A stretch of 64,000 bases of DNA from Lytechinus variegatus (GCF_018143015.1 NC_054746.1:26426464-26490463); one strand, 5' to 3'; shown: positions 1-11,506, numbered from the stretch's first letter. Numbers and translations: made by a program. Notes: generated by a model not told the origin, from the letters alone.

Positions 1-158
1 TAGAAAAAGGGACATTTTAAGAACTGTTTTAGGAATTCATGATGAGCAAACGTATCTCACCAATCCACTAATGCGAATGAAAGTACGGACTGGAAATGTT
101 ATTTATTCAGACCTTGAAGTAGTCATAAAAAGAAGCATACTATTATGTCACTACATAA

Positions 159-190
<32 letters not shown>

Positions 191-200
191 CTATATCCTG
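1..200. repeat. dispersed repeat fragment plus (TA)n microsatellite
   Basis: The first 60 bases resemble 9801-9860 (both contain AGAAAAAGGG followed by a TTTTAGGAATTC block). Bases 115-165 resemble 16600-16650 (AAGTAGTCAT followed by AAAAGAAGCAT and CACTA). These look like pieces of one dispersed family. A (TA)n run occupies about 167-190. Boundaries are not resolved because the window starts inside the repeat. Confidence 0.5.
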
Positions 201-792
201 AAAACAATAGGATTAAATTCGGATGGTGATTAAAAGAATGGATATTTGGTCATGAATGATTGCTTATAACTTTGACAAAGGCAAAAGCGTGACATCTTAC
301 TTTTCCTGTATCGTCATGGCATCTTTTATTAATTTAATATCTGTTTCAAAGATTGCTATACATATCGAAGATTAATACTGCGGTTATTCCAAACAAAATA
401 ATAGTGCGATGTATGTATGCCCATGTATGACCTTGTTTATATATAAAGTATGCGATTTTCCATTCCAGTGTGCAAGGTCAGGTGACCTCGTGCATTAAGA
501 AAATGTAAAACATTTAGTTGCCATGTTGTCCCATTTACAAGATTTTTTTTTTCAAATTCGGCGGGCAAAAAAATTAATAAGAAATTAGAAAAAAAAGGTT
601 GTCACTACAGAAATGAAGGTGAACTCTGTCAAAAATGACAAGCAAAAGAAAAAAGGGGTTTTCTACAAAAAAATGAAAGTGATTTTGGTAAAATTTCTAC
701 TTTTTGGCATACCGATTGGTTTGCAGGGGGGCTGCCGACATGTATGTATACATACGAAGCACCCCCCCCCCCATATCAACCAACCCCCAGGA
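200..792. other. AT-rich non-coding DNA, nothing recognised
   Basis: No open frame with a recognisable domain and no splice-bounded exon was seen. Short poly-A, poly-T and poly-C runs occur near 540-600 and 760-775. Any host gene part here would have to be untranslated or intronic. Confidence 0.4.
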
Positions 793-980
793 TGACATAA
801 CATTTGCTCTTGCGACAATTTCTCTGGGCTTAATTTCGTCAATATGTAGGGTTATAGGGTTGCAATAGGGTATTACGTTAGGTTTGGGTTAGGTTTAGGG
901 TAGGGTATAGTTAAACATAGGGTTGCAGTTGGTTATTCGATTAGTTAGAGAGGAGCAATGTCGCCGGAGGAAAATGTCAT
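793..980. mobile_element. small inverted-repeat element, copy 1
   Basis: The left end reads GACATAACATTTGCTCTTGC and the right end is its approximate reverse complement (GCCGGAGGAAAATGTC). The interior holds several TTAGGTT/TTAGGGT-like words. A second copy lies at 52850-53039 with better preserved ends (CATTTGCTCC and GGAGCAAATG). This is a non-autonomous terminal-inverted-repeat element; superfamily unassigned. Confidence 0.6.
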
Positions 981-1264
981 AGAACCTTTCGAAGGGCCAT
1001 GTTGACCGACCCCACCTCCCCCCCAAAAAAAGAGGCACGACAGATGTACGCAACAGGAGAACTGCAAAGGGAGCAATTCATCAACGTTTTGTCTGACAAG
1101 TTGTCGGATTTGACAACTTTCCTTGATTTTGACTGGATGAGAAGCACTGTTATTATGGTTACTGTCGAATAAAACGTCCAACAAGTCCTTTCACGATCAA
1201 TGTTCCACCGAGAACAGAATAGTATGTTATTTTGAACAACTTTTAAAATGAGATATGAAGAGAT

Positions 1265-1362
1265 ACAGTTACAATGGGAAAGAGAGGTTGGAGGAGGGGG
1301 AGAAAGAGGTGAGAGAAAAGAAAACGAAGAGAAGAGAAGAGGGAGAGAGGGGGGGGGGTGGT
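1265..1362. repeat. homopurine tract
   Basis: About 95 bases on the plus strand are almost entirely G and A, ending in a run of ten G. Such mirror-like purine runs can form triplex DNA. The minus-strand open frame across it is a proline/serine/leucine-rich translation of the tract, not a gene. Confidence 0.7.
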
Positions 1363-1387
1363 ATACAAACATAAATGTTTGAGGTAA

Positions 1388-1617
1388 AAACTGTGGTGTT
1401 AAAACTGACACCAATTGGTGTTAATAATAGAGGACCACACCCTGAGGTGTTAAAATTACACCTTAAAGATTGAACATAACACCAAAGAGTGTAAATATAA
1501 CAACCAAAGGTGTTGTAATAACACCTATACATGTAGGTGTAAAACTAACACCACCAATTTAACACCGGTGTAAAATAACTGGTGTGGTCCTCTATGTACA
1601 CCGGTTAACACCAGTTT
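1388..1617. mobile_element. MITE with iterated GGTGTTA / TAACACC motifs
   Basis: The left end AAACTGTGGTGTTAA and the right end TTAACACCAGTTT are inverted copies, and an inner block (TAGAGGACCACACC near 1430, GGTGTGGTCCTCTA near 1580) is also inverted. The interior repeats GGTGTTA and its complement many times. There is no coding capacity. It is a palindromic non-autonomous element. Confidence 0.65.
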
Positions 1618-2241
1618 TTTCGGCAAGACCCTCCGTTTTACTTTCAAATACAAATGTCATATTAGGTTTTTTTTATTTGTTAAATTGTGTTCCTTAAGCA
1701 TAAGATTATGTGATATATATTTTATTATGTTTTGCAGTATTTTCGACCTTGTCATGTTATATTTGTCATTCTTATGTTGTGAAACGGAAATCAATAAAAT
1801 CAAAATCAAAGAAATAGAAAAACACCACAGTTCCGGGTATGTATACAGTCTATAATCATGATAGCTGATCTTAATGTTTTGTTGATGTCGTGGGAAAGTC
1901 AATCATAAAAATCTCTAATGGTTATTGATAAGTTCACGCAAGAATAACCATGTCTATGCCAAAAGTGTCGCACAAAAATAGATTTCATTTTCATTATTTC
2001 TAGCCGCGAAGGAGTATTAATGTTTACATCAGAATCGTTCGATTAAAGCATGTTCTAGTAGGATCCATGATTAAACTAACGGCAATCTATATCAGACATC
2101 CACAACGTGTAATTCAGTACCATTTACTTCTGGTCAAAATGTAGATTTTTATTTTCCTTAAACCTTATTTCATATTATTTTGCTATTGATTTGCCTGTCC
2201 GAAACTGAAAGAAAAAACATCAGATTCGGACTTCGTTCTTT
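1618..2241. other. AT-rich non-coding DNA
   Basis: No domain-bearing frame was recognised. A short minus-strand open frame at 1657-1902 has no recognisable motif and is probably chance in AT-rich DNA. Confidence 0.35.
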
Positions 2242-2849
2242 AAAGGACAAGTCCACCCCGAAAAAGGATGGCTCGAATAAAGAGAGAAAAATCAAACAAG
2301 TACGACACAGAAAATTTCATCAAAATCGGAGGTAAAATAAGAAAGTTATGGCAATCTAATTATTTTTCTTAATTTCACGTAATAGATTATATTCACATCC
2401 TGGTCAGTATGCAAATTAATGGAGAGACTGATGACATCATCCACTAACTATTTCTTTTGTAATTCATTACATGAAATATGAAACATTCTAATTTTCTCCG
2501 CGTTGTCATGTGAAACATAGTTTTATTCCTCCCTAAACATGTGCAATTATCATTGCTTTAATATTTTGTGGTTGTAAGAAGAGTTTCCTTATTGTAAATT
2601 CTGTAGAAATCTAAATCTTGTATGATTCAAACAATAAAAATCAAAGAAATAGCGAGTGAAGGACATCATCGACTGTCTCATTTGCATGTCACTGAGTTGT
2701 GCATACACTGTAATTGTGAAAAATAAGCGAAACTTTAAAATGTCATAAGTTTCTTATTTTACATCCAATTTTGATGAAATTTTTGGTGTTATGCTTCTTT
2801 GATTTGTCTCTTTTTCTTCAAATAAAATTCTCGGGTAGACTTGACCTTT
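2242..2849. mobile_element. AAGGACAAGTCCACC-family palindromic element, copy A
   Basis: It begins AAAGGACAAGTCCACCCC and ends in the degenerate inverse (GGTAGACTTGACCTTT). Subterminal blocks are also inverted: ATTTCATCAAAATCGGA on the left against a TTTTGATGAAAT block on the right. It is the first of at least five copies here (2242, 15994, 35407, 43003, 44086, with decayed ones near 24770 and 35981). It carries no open frame for a transposase, so it is a MITE-like family. Confidence 0.75.
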
Positions 2850-4544
2850 GATTAATCATTGGTCCGAAATTAGCGAAGTTGACCCAATGTATCGTATGTA
2901 ACATGACTACAGCCAGGGGATTTTCTGGATTCCGCGGAACCCCGACGCTCACCAACAAAAAAAAATAAAGAAAAAGTCTTTCATTTTAGCTTGGTGACTG
3001 GAAAGTTCCAGGGTTTCCAATAATCCCCCTCCCCCAGAAGCCGCCATTGAGTTTCCTTGGTATTTGGTCAGAATGTGTATCGGGAAAAGGGTTCACTTCT
3101 TCTAATTCAGAACCCCCAATAACTCCTGGCTACGGCCCTTACCGGGTAAATCACATTTCACGTATAGGCACTGAGAACACTCCTACCGTCTTGGTGTTCA
3201 TAGTGTAAAATTCTGTTCTGTTAATTGTTGAGCATTTTAATAGCGTGCATGGCATCATCATAATTATAGTCCACGATGTAAACACACTGTGTGATACCGC
3301 GTCTCAATTAGAATGTTGAATTACGGTTTACTTCATGTTTGACGTTTGAAGTTGGAATTTCTATATTTTGCACATGATAAAAGCAATATGACGGTTAAAT
3401 GAAATTAGAATAACAAAGACGAAAACGTGTTTGCATATGAGAAATGATATATATATTTTTTTACAAAAAACAATACTTGTACCAATTTAAGTCAAATTAT
3501 GAATCAAATAAGCGGAGTAGTCTATTTTAATGATTTTCATCCTGTTCAGTATCATGAGCTTAAAATTTCCGGTTTTCGGGTATGTATATTGCAGCTTGCG
3601 CTTCGCGCACACTTTTTGAGATAATACATCTTAATTATTACGCAAGACTTTTGAAAGATGACTCTTTAAAGTACTAATATACTATACTCCCTCTTATTTA
3701 CACCCATAATTAAGGACACTTTCTCCCTCACTCGCTGGTTGCACCCCCATTCAATATGTGGTCCCTTAAACATTATAATCTGGCTATGACCCATGAATTT
3801 GTTTCAGTAAAAATTATATTAACATCATCATCATCATTGTGTGTTATCTTGGCCTTATAATACCGTTTTCACTGGTATTCAGGAAAAATAAGTACATGAA
3901 TTAAAACGATCAATCAAAACAAACGATAACCCATCATTTGTATACCTCTATCTTGTGAAAGGTCTGCGGGTTTACAAATGCATCCATTCCAGGTATAACC
4001 ATCAATTGGAGGATAGGGGCAATATTAGATCACTTCTTTACATACTCATTAATATGAAGATACAATTTATGATTGATATACAAGAGTCATCGCAGATACA
4101 TACCTATATACACACTCTATCGTTCTCATTTGACATATTATACACTTATGGTAATTGTAATTGTCAGAAATAAATTTTATGTAAAAAAAAAACACTAGCT
4201 ACACTCCTGCTAGACAAGAAACTACTCGACACGTTGAAAAGCTATCATTGTGTAAGCCTATACATGTATGTACCAACACTTTATATACTTTTCTAAATAT
4301 GACAATATTTTTCAGGCAAGCATTTTATTTCATGAATATTCTTTGACCATTTAATCGTTTGTTGTTGTTGTTGTTGTTTTCGCTTTTTTTAGTTGTTGGT
4401 ATACCGCGAAATTTTACTTTTCATGTTTTTCCCCTAGGTACTACTTATAATTTTCCGTGAAAACCTTACATGTACTTTAATTGCACTCTCCTGTTCAATC
4501 AAATTTACAATTCACACATACTGTCTAATTATCTTACAACTTAC
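2850..4544. other. non-coding DNA left of the TMEM26-like exon
   Basis: If the TMEM26-like gene continues in this window, its next exons would lie here or further left on the minus strand. I looked for the family's next hydrophobic block and did not find a convincing exon. Fragments of dispersed repeats occur (for example a CTTGCGCTTCGCGC word near 3595). A (TTG)n run is near 4360-4378. Confidence 0.4.
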
Positions 4545-4735
4545 CATTTCCATTCTCCATTTTCAGTACAACCAAAAGTTATACCCATCTCAACAGGCAA
4601 AACTATTAGAGGCGCCAGGAGAACGTAGTAGATATTTGATTGGTATACACTTGTAGCCCGCCACGTTGCTAGAATCCCATGCACGGCAAAGAAAACTCGG
4701 GCCAGAAGGCCTTTGGCAATTGAAATGATACCCAT
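4545..4735 (-). CDS. TMEM26-like membrane protein, first coding exon
   Basis: Reading the minus strand from the ATG at 4735, 63 codons plus two bases are open up to a strong donor (AAATG then GTAAGT). The peptide begins MGIISIAKGLLARVFFAVHG and continues with a W-R pair, a second hydrophobic stretch and a final basic/aromatic WKW. This order matches the start of vertebrate TMEM26 (IPR019169), a multi-pass membrane protein of poorly known function: first helix, WR motif, short loop, second helix, then K-W at the exon end. Two hydrophobic segments, about residues 4-24 and 33-53, would be the first two membrane helices. The stop in the raw frame is formed by the intron. Later exons are not found and are probably outside the window. 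Recognition rests on pattern similarity recalled from the family. Confidence 0.68.
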
Positions 4736-6039
4736 TGTGACAGTTTATGTTCTCTTGATGGTTATATGGAAGAAAATATGTCCACTCTGTTTGGCGACGT
4801 ATGGAGTCGATTTTGGCACCCTCAACTCACATGAAGATTCCCCCGAACGAACTCTTATGAAGTAAGAATGTCCGCATTGAATGTAGGTCTATGTCTGTAT
4901 AGTCAACCGGTTTCACTGCAGTGATATATCACAACTATAATACATGTACTTTATTCGTAGCAAAGTCTTTGTAGAAAAGTGTTCATCTCAAATTTGCAAA
5001 CCTGAACCTTGTCGTCTTGAAGAAAAAAAATTGCAGAATAAAGCTGAATTCATAAATATATTTCCTTGTATATACCTTTCTGAAGGCAGATCATCCAGTA
5101 TTTGATTGACGAACTATTCTGCTAAACCCAAAACTGTTATATGCTTCTATGTACGTCATTAAAGTTACCCAAAGTATTGTATCGATTTTGTGGGTTTTCT
5201 GTGTTATGCAGCTCAGTGAGTAACAACTACCTCACAATTCCTCAAGCTATTGTACCGAAAGCTCAAATCGGCTTGATTGGGGGCCTTCTTTTTTCCACCC
5301 CTCTGGTCACGCCTTTGTTACCGAGACGGAATTATCGACGAAGTCATATTATTCGCATTGAAAGCCCCTCCGGTTGTTTGGCGGGGCCGTATCCCTAGTA
5401 ACACCGAGACCGTTTTGCTCACACGGCATCACGGGAGATCTATTAAAAGTTAAACCAGTGTGCAAATCGGTAGTGTTCAATTCCGAGAAGACAATTCCCG
5501 TTATTTTTGTGGTTGGTGACCCCTTCACCTTGGTCGATACATCTTACGTAAATTTGATAAATTGTTTCTGCTCACGGGGTAGAAAGTAATTGTTTTCAAC
5601 ATTTTACGCGTCAAACGTATAATCAATAAACAGATAAAAAATCAGTAAACATGAAAAGGAAAACACAGATCCAAGGAATTTGATGCCCCCTCCCCCGTTC
5701 GGCAAGCAGAAAGTTTCCTACGGTTTAACGTGCTCTCAACCTATAATTAATAAAAACGGTAAAAACAAAAGCAACAAACTAAAATATATTTATTGTATCC
5801 ATGCAAGAAGAAAAAAAGGATCATAGAAATGTTGGAGTTCGTTTGTTTGTCAATGTATCTATAAACGTTATGATTTCCCAGAAGTAATGTAAAATGCGAA
5901 GATTACGAAGCGGTGACACAATTCAATTGATAACTGACGTAGATGAATTATCATTGCTATGTTGTTATGTTTGTTGTAGCTCCAAATTCGATGATACAGA
6001 CACAATGAAATATATACTATAATTTCTTTTATAATTTCC
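4736..6039. other. presumed upstream region of the TMEM26-like gene, then unique DNA
   Basis: The first few hundred bases right of 4735 would hold the minus-strand promoter and 5' UTR; no clear TATA box or CpG cluster was picked out. At 5280-5560 two loosely similar blocks (GTTACCGAGAC and GTAACACCGAGACCG) occur. The short open frames at 5141-5589 have no recognisable domains. Confidence 0.35.
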
Positions 6040-6095
6040 TATAAAGCGCCTTGAGCACTATTACTATTATTATTATTATTATTATACCATTTTCT
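6040..6095 (+). mobile_element. retroposon 3' tail ending in (ATT)n
   Basis: The stretch TATAAAGCGCCTTGAGCAC is followed by about eight ATT repeats. A related tail lies at 37010-37045 (GCGCTATATAAATGCC plus ATT repeats). Such ends are typical of L2/CR1-type LINEs and the SINEs that use them, which finish in short tandem repeats instead of poly(A). The body upstream is not identifiable. Confidence 0.5.
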
Positions 6096-7426
6096 GCTGT
6101 GAAATTTATTCGGTAAAATATGTTCAGTTGAATGTTTGGTTTTACTTTTTTATGTTATGAAATGAAACATGAAAGGTGAATTATAGACATATATCCACTA
6201 GAAGGGGGATTGAATTTTGATGATAATAAAAAATATGAATGAAAATTAGAAAATATACAGAAATATATTCAGATTATTCATTAATCTTTTGAAGGAAACA
6301 ATCCAGACGAAATTACATATCTCTGATTTTTATTCCTTCATTCGTGAATCTTTTGTCAAAAATTAGTCATTACCGAAAATCAAATTTTACTTCAAATGTC
6401 ATAATTAGAAACTAATTTGTCTAAAGTAATATTTTCTAATACTAGCTGAATAGTGCGATCATATTATGACACATCTTTTCAATCAACGTAATGCTCTAAC
6501 CATAACAATTGAGGATTCCATTAATCAAATTATTGTGTTGTCAGGATTGTAATCACCTAATTGCAACGTGGTGCCCTTGCGATATCGGCATTTTTTCATC
6601 CTTAAGAACTGTCTTTTCGGTGTGGCACTTTCATCCATTAAAGGCATAAGGAGATCTTTTTGAAGAGGAGAAGGGGTGTGAAGTACACACAAACCAGTTT
6701 AGGATACATTCCGAGCGCGAAGCGCAAAATTATTGGTTTAATACTATGGGCATTGCTAGAATATTAATAAGACACATTGATAGCCTTTGCCCTTGTTGTT
6801 ACTTCGGTACAACCGAAACTTTTGATGAAGAATTAAATCTTAGTCTTATAAGCCTGAATGCAGAGATCAATATTTACAAATATTGTAGAAGAACAATGTC
6901 ACCTTATTGAGATAAACCGAATGTGAAGGAACAGAGAAGTATTATTCCGATAAAAAATAATGTGGAAAATTACCCTTCTCATTAATGTTCCTAAATTTTT
7001 ACAAGCAAAACGAAAATTACAAAGGCCATTTATTAAAAGAGAGAGTTTAAAAAAATTATAAACCATGGATGTGGCTTGAAATATGATATTTCACACCCTA
7101 GTTTCAAAAGGCGGCTCTATTCTCAGGCATTTCAGTTACCAAATTTTGCTTTCAATTATAATTGTTTATGCTTAACGAGCGTGTAAGAACACTTTCTGTG
7201 CATAAATGTTGTTTTTCTGTAAATTTGTGCCATAATTCATGTCATAATACTCATGATATTGATAAAAAATATTGCGGTATTGATTCAGTGTCTATACTGT
7301 TCGGGTTATGAGATACAATCAACATAATTCTATTCTTTCTCATTAATTATGGGTGATGACTCCCTCGGCCTATTTTTTCTGTGAAAATGTGATTTATGTT
7401 ATATTTTGATATTAGCTAGCTTCTCC
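6096..7426. other. AT-rich non-coding DNA
   Basis: No gene-like frame was seen. A GAGCGCGAAGCGCAAAAT-like word near 6714 belongs to a motif also found around 3595, 30525 and 31320, so decayed repeats are probably present. Confidence 0.35.
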
Positions 7427-8806
7427 ACTGGCGCGTAGCCAGGGGAGGCGGTCGCCCCCCCAAATAACGTTCCCAAAAAGAAAAAAAAAGAAGGGAAAAG
7501 AGAGGAGAAATGGAAAAGGGAAGGGAAGAAAGGTAGCTTTGTGTTTTTCCCCCTTATTCTTTTTATTTCTCAAAAGAGAAACTCCTTCATTCCTGCTCTG
7601 TATTTTTATATGAATTTTGCTTCCGCGCTGCGCGCGGTTAAATGACAATATTGAAGTTCTCCATTCCCTCCACCCTTTCTCTTACCCTGTTTTCCAGCTC
7701 AGCTATAAGTGTTTCTTGCCAGTTAAAGTTCAAATGTATACATTAGGGCATGGATTTAGAGTAAGGTTAGGCCGAAGTATATTCCTTTTTTTAATTGATC
7801 GCGCAACTTTTGGTCGGGTGGGCTCCGGGCGGGTAAAATCTTTATATAAGTTTCTGCCGTCACTTCCATAAAGTCAACTTCTCCCGCTTTTCAGCTCAAT
7901 ACTAAACAACCATAATTTTGGGGCAAACAGGTTCCTAATTTAAAAAGAGGAAGGTATAAATTCGTGTCGTATTGAATAAAAAAGTACAATTTTTTTATCA
8001 AATTCTATAAAATTTCATGTCATTTCCCTGCACATTCATCTCCTGTCCTGTTTTGCTCTCGCAGTTTGAGATTTTAAATGACATTTACGTTTCTTTGATT
8101 CAAAATGAAGCGCTTCAGGACAAGTCAAAGAAATTAGGCATCCTCTTTTTATATAATTTCAATAAATCGCAGAAGTTTCACATTTTTGCGCACTATTTTC
8201 CTTGTAATGAAGTTCAATAATCTTAGAAAATCAAGTGAATTAGAGCCGAAGGGGTAAAGATATCTGCATTTGATGAAACGTCGGCCCTTTGAAATTTCAG
8301 AGTTTCATTGCTCTGCGCGGGAAGGAATATCTTCCTCCCGACAAATACACTTCTTCTCTTCTGTTTTGCGAGTTAAAGATATGCACTGTCGCTAAATTGT
8401 TTGTAATCAAATCTGATCTTTCCAAGAGAAGTATTCAATATATATTTGAGAATACCCTTTCTCGGAACCCTTTTCATGGAAAAAAATTGATAAAACGCTT
8501 TAGCTGATCCGCTCTTCACGCGGGGTTATTAGTATTTGAATTTCCTCCATTGTATTCCTTTTTTGTGAGTTCACAATCACTTTTGAAAACAAAGGTTCAT
8601 GAAAACAAGGTTAAAAATCGTCAACTGAATTGGAGCTGATATAGGTACTAGAGAAAAGAGAGATGGCTCATTTTCATTTTAATTTATGAAACAGCAAAAA
8701 TTTCGCGCTTCGCACCCACCCCCTAGGGATGTAAGTGTTGGCACGCTTTGCATGCATTTACCGCCCCCTCAAAAATGAAATACTGGCTACGTGGTTGCTT
8801 CTTCAT
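7427..8806. mobile_element. possible old inverted-repeat element with GTAGCCAG ends
   Basis: The left side CCACTGGCGCGTAGCCAG and the right side (near 8783-8803, TACTGGCTACGTGGTTG) are roughly inverse, and both flank C-rich runs. The pattern CACTGGCG...GTAGCCAG resembles termini of hAT-type non-autonomous elements. The interior contains several GCGCTGCGCGCGG / CGCTTCGC words but no recognisable transposase. Boundaries and assignment are uncertain. Confidence 0.35.
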
Positions 8807-8874
8807 GTGCTTTTGTAGATAATGAAATACAAACCCCAGACACATACACACAAAAACTATTGCGCATCGACAAT

Positions 8875-9125
8875 CGAAAGAACTTTTACCCCAGAAAACT
8901 CGAGCGGTAGGGAGAGAGGGTCGAAATTCGACAACGCTCGTCACCGCTCACAAAATTGGGGAAAAAAATGAAAACATGGGCGTTGCCTTAGCGGTGCACC
9001 GCTGAAGCCAGCGTAGCTTTAGCGTTGGTTTAACGGTGGCGAGCGGTCGCGAGCGTTGGTTTAGCGGTGACTCGAGCGTTGATAGAGCGGAGTTCTGCGC
9101 ATGTGGACCATGCAGAATGAGTTGA
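8875..9125. repeat. cluster of AGCGGT / AGCGTT words
   Basis: The words AGCGGTG, GAGCGTT, TTTAGCG and GAGCGGT recur about every 10-25 bases, and CGAGCGGT and ACCGCTC appear in both orientations. This looks like a degenerate short-motif repeat. No exon was seen. Confidence 0.45.
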
Positions 9126-9393
9126 AAGTGCGCCAAAATTAATATCCGTGTTATATTTTTACTTTAACATATACATTAAGGGTAATTTGGGGCGTAGAAT
9201 CGACTGAACATAATTTAAAGCCCATATGACGTCACTTTGATACCAAATTTTGATTGGCTGCTTAAAACCTATCAGTGAAAAGAAAAATTACGCTAAACAA
9301 TGTGAAGTATATAAACTTTGTGTTATTGTTTTATGCTTCTCACATGCCTAAAAGTGTGTATGAGATCCTAAAAATAATTTTATGGCATCAAAG

Positions 9394-9728
9394 ATATGAA
9401 GCAATTGATGAATTCAAACAGTCTGAAGAGCAATGAAAATAAAACCGAATTCATGATTTTGGGCTCCAAGAACTCCTTAATGAAAGCAAATCACAATCAG
9501 TTGGTTCTACATGTAGGTGATAAAGTCATTCACCCAGTCTCAAATGTACGTAACCTAGGTGTTATATTTGATAGCAACATGACCTTTCATCAGCAGGTAT
9601 CTAGTATTTCCAAGTCAGTGAGATATAAATTGCGTAACCTGGGATTTATACGTAGGTTCTTGACTGACAAAGCATGTAAACAATTACTGCATGCATTAAT
9701 TTCATCACGTTTAGATTTTTGTAAATAA
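9394..9728 (+). pseudogene. non-LTR retrotransposon reverse transcriptase fragment
   Basis: The frame reads NENKTEFMILGSKN, then NLGVIFDSNMTFHQQV, then KLRNLGFIRRFL and SSRLDFCK. This is the usual C-terminal part of LINE reverse transcriptases (Jockey/CR1 type): the KTEF-L-G strand, the LGVxxD-xxxF motif and the thumb region. A stop follows just where the family normally continues with NSLLxGLP-like residues, and the catalytic YxDD motif is missing upstream. It is a 5'-truncated, internally deleted copy, with an (ATT)n tail at 9784-9800. No host function is implied. Confidence 0.8.
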
Positions 9729-9783
9729 ATTCTGTTCTCCTTCCTGAGCGTCTCTGGACGGTGTGTGCGCTCAATAAGACATC

Positions 9784-9800
9784 ACTATTATTATTATTAT
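9784..9800 (+). repeat. (ATT)n tail
   Basis: A short (ATT)n run follows a GTGTGCGCTCAATAAGACAT segment close to the LINE fragment, consistent with a LINE or LINE-mobilised 3' end. Confidence 0.5.
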
Positions 9801-10080
9801 TAGAAAAAGGGTCATTTTACGAATTCTTTTTAGGAATTCGTGAAGAGCTTTAGTACAACAGGATCAGACGATACGAGCACCGGGAATGATGAAGACATAT
9901 AGACCCTATATACAGGCCCTAAGCAAATTGTGTTTCATAAAGTTAAACAAATCTTTATGGTAAATCCCGTAGGAACTCGACAGGACTGCATTTTGCTGGT
10001 AAACGCCAAGCTGGTATACACGTATAACAAATTACCTATGAAACATTTTACGTCTAGGTTAATCAGTCATAGTGGCTGAC
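9801..10080. repeat. dispersed repeat related to 1-200 and 16600-16810
   Basis: The segment contains TTTAGTACAACAGGAT, GCGAGCACC-like and GAAGACATA blocks, which recur in the same order at 16700-16780. The AGAAAAAGGG start recurs at position 1. No coding frame was found. Confidence 0.5.
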
Positions 10081-10130
10081 GTTATAGATGGCAGATATCA
10101 CTATCGGGCCTTTTTGCTAAAGTGGAGACA

Positions 10131-10206
10131 ATGGCAGAGTTGGGATTCGAACTCACAACCTTGCGATTATGAGTCCATTGCTCTAACCACTGGACCACAG
10201 GACCAT
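10131..10206 (-). mobile_element. tRNA-derived SINE head (tRNA-Met-like)
   Basis: On the minus strand the segment has a tRNA layout: an A-box-like GTGGTCCAGTGGTTAGAGC, an anticodon loop CTCATAA with anticodon CAT, and a B-box GAGTTCGAATCCC. The acceptor ends do not pair (TGGTCCTG against AACTCTGCCA), so it is not a functional tRNA. It continues into non-tRNA sequence to about 10010, as SINEs do. Pol III would transcribe toward lower coordinates. Confidence 0.7.
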
Positions 10207-10308
10207 GTAATATGATATCGTATAATATAGATAATATAATATAATGTAATATAATATAATATAGTATAAAATAGATAATGATATTATAACATAATATAAT
10301 ATACAATA
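10206..10308. repeat. AT-rich microsatellite (TAATA)n
   Basis: About 100 bases are built of ATAATATAAT-type words with few interruptions. It abuts the 5' side of the SINE head. Confidence 0.75.
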
Positions 10309-10992
10309 ATGTATTCTTCCCTCAATACGTTTCTCTTTCTTTCCCCCTTTTCTCTTTTCCCCCGTTTTTGTTTTTGCCAGTCGACTGGGGTGGGGGGGGG
10401 GGGCACGTGCCCCCCGTAGTTACGCCACTATATGTTAGCATAAGCGTAATGAGCTAAAAAAAAAAATGAGGGGCCAAACATGTTGTACGGCGTGCCAAAT
10501 TTTTGACCTTTTCAATACAAAAAGTAATATCCCTTTCCAGTTTCTTCTCTTTCTTTATCTCCTCGTTTTCTTTCCTTGGTGATGAAACTTGGGGGGGGGG
10601 GGGGGGTCAGTACCCCCAATTTGTTAGCACAAGCGAAATATTCAAGCACATAAGACAATGAATTGTGCATGTATGTATTATGCATCATTACAGTTTTGAT
10701 AAAGGTAAATGGAAATGGGTAATTCAAATTGTGAGCTATACCACAAGAGAGATTTGTCAAAACTTTGCAATAACAACGCATTTGCTAATTACATTCCGAT
10801 GATGATTATTGGAAATTAAGAATGACTATCACGCGTGTGTCTAACAATAGCGGCGATTATAATACGCTATAAGGGGAAGGGGGAGGGGCAACGAAGGTCA
10901 CCTTCAATCTGTTGTGAGATATACCAGAATAGCAGGTCCATGGTATAATTGATCCTGAATCAGCATAATGATGATTGCAATTCGTCTTTAAA
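10309..10992. other. non-coding DNA with poly-G runs
   Basis: Runs of 12 or more G occur at about 10390 and 10590, with GTAGTTACGCCACTA after the first, a relic of a CACTGGCGTA-type element end. The minus-strand frame at 10512-10781 is a translation of these runs and was not kept. Confidence 0.4.
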
Positions 10993-11200
10993 TCATCGGA
11001 CCTTTCACACGGAAAAATTCGTATTGTAATTTGAATTCAGTACCAGAGTAGAATTTGAATTTATGATTGTTCGTGATTAGCATTCGTGATTCTATATATA
11101 TATTTTGGTTTCACACGTGCTAAAAATTCGTCATTAGCCTTATTTTTCACTGGAATCATCATTCAAATTACGATTTTTTTTACCGTGTGAAAAGGCGGTT
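10993..11200. mobile_element. CCTTTTCACACGG-type inverted-repeat element, copy 1
   Basis: The left end CCTTTCACACGGAAAAATTC and the right end (ACCGTGTGAAAAGG) are inverted. Internal words such as TCGTGATTAGCATTCGTGAT and TTTGGTTTCACACGTGCTAA recur in the second copy at 11333-11506. No coding capacity. Confidence 0.6.
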
Positions 11201-11332
11201 AGTGTTCTTTCCAGCATGTCCATAGTAAGTGTTGTGCGAAGTATTTACTATATCCATCCACTTCATTTGGTCATTCTATGAATAATGAGTTTCTTTTCCT
11301 ATAAGAACAAAACTGTTGAGAAAAAGTATGGG

Positions 11333-11506
11333 CTTTTTCACACGTGATTCTTTAATCATCATTGTAATGTAATGATGATTGCTATTGTAATCGTGTCTGT
11401 GATTAGCGTTCGTGATTCTAATCATGTTCTAGTTTGGTTTCACACGTGCTAAATATTCGCAGGAATCAGCATTCAAATTACGATTTTTTTCCGCGTAAAA
11501 GGGCGA
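11333..11506. mobile_element. CCTTTTCACACGG-type inverted-repeat element, copy 2
   Basis: It shares GATTAGCGTTCGTGATTCTA, GTTTGGTTTCACACGTGCTAA and CAGGAATCAGCATTCAAATT with copy 1 at 10993-11200, about 340 bases away, in the same orientation. Its termini are more decayed. Confidence 0.55.

Noticed and set aside
7412-8507. Cluster of short frames on both strands
   Set aside because: They lie in a probable decayed transposon with G/C homopolymers; none has a motif or splice context.
9394-9728. Intact LINE
   Set aside because: Only the end of the reverse transcriptase survives; the catalytic YxDD region, endonuclease and ORF1 are absent.
10131-10206. Functional tRNA-Met gene
   Set aside because: The anticodon and B-box are present, but the acceptor stem does not pair and tRNA-unrelated sequence continues directly from it, as in SINEs.
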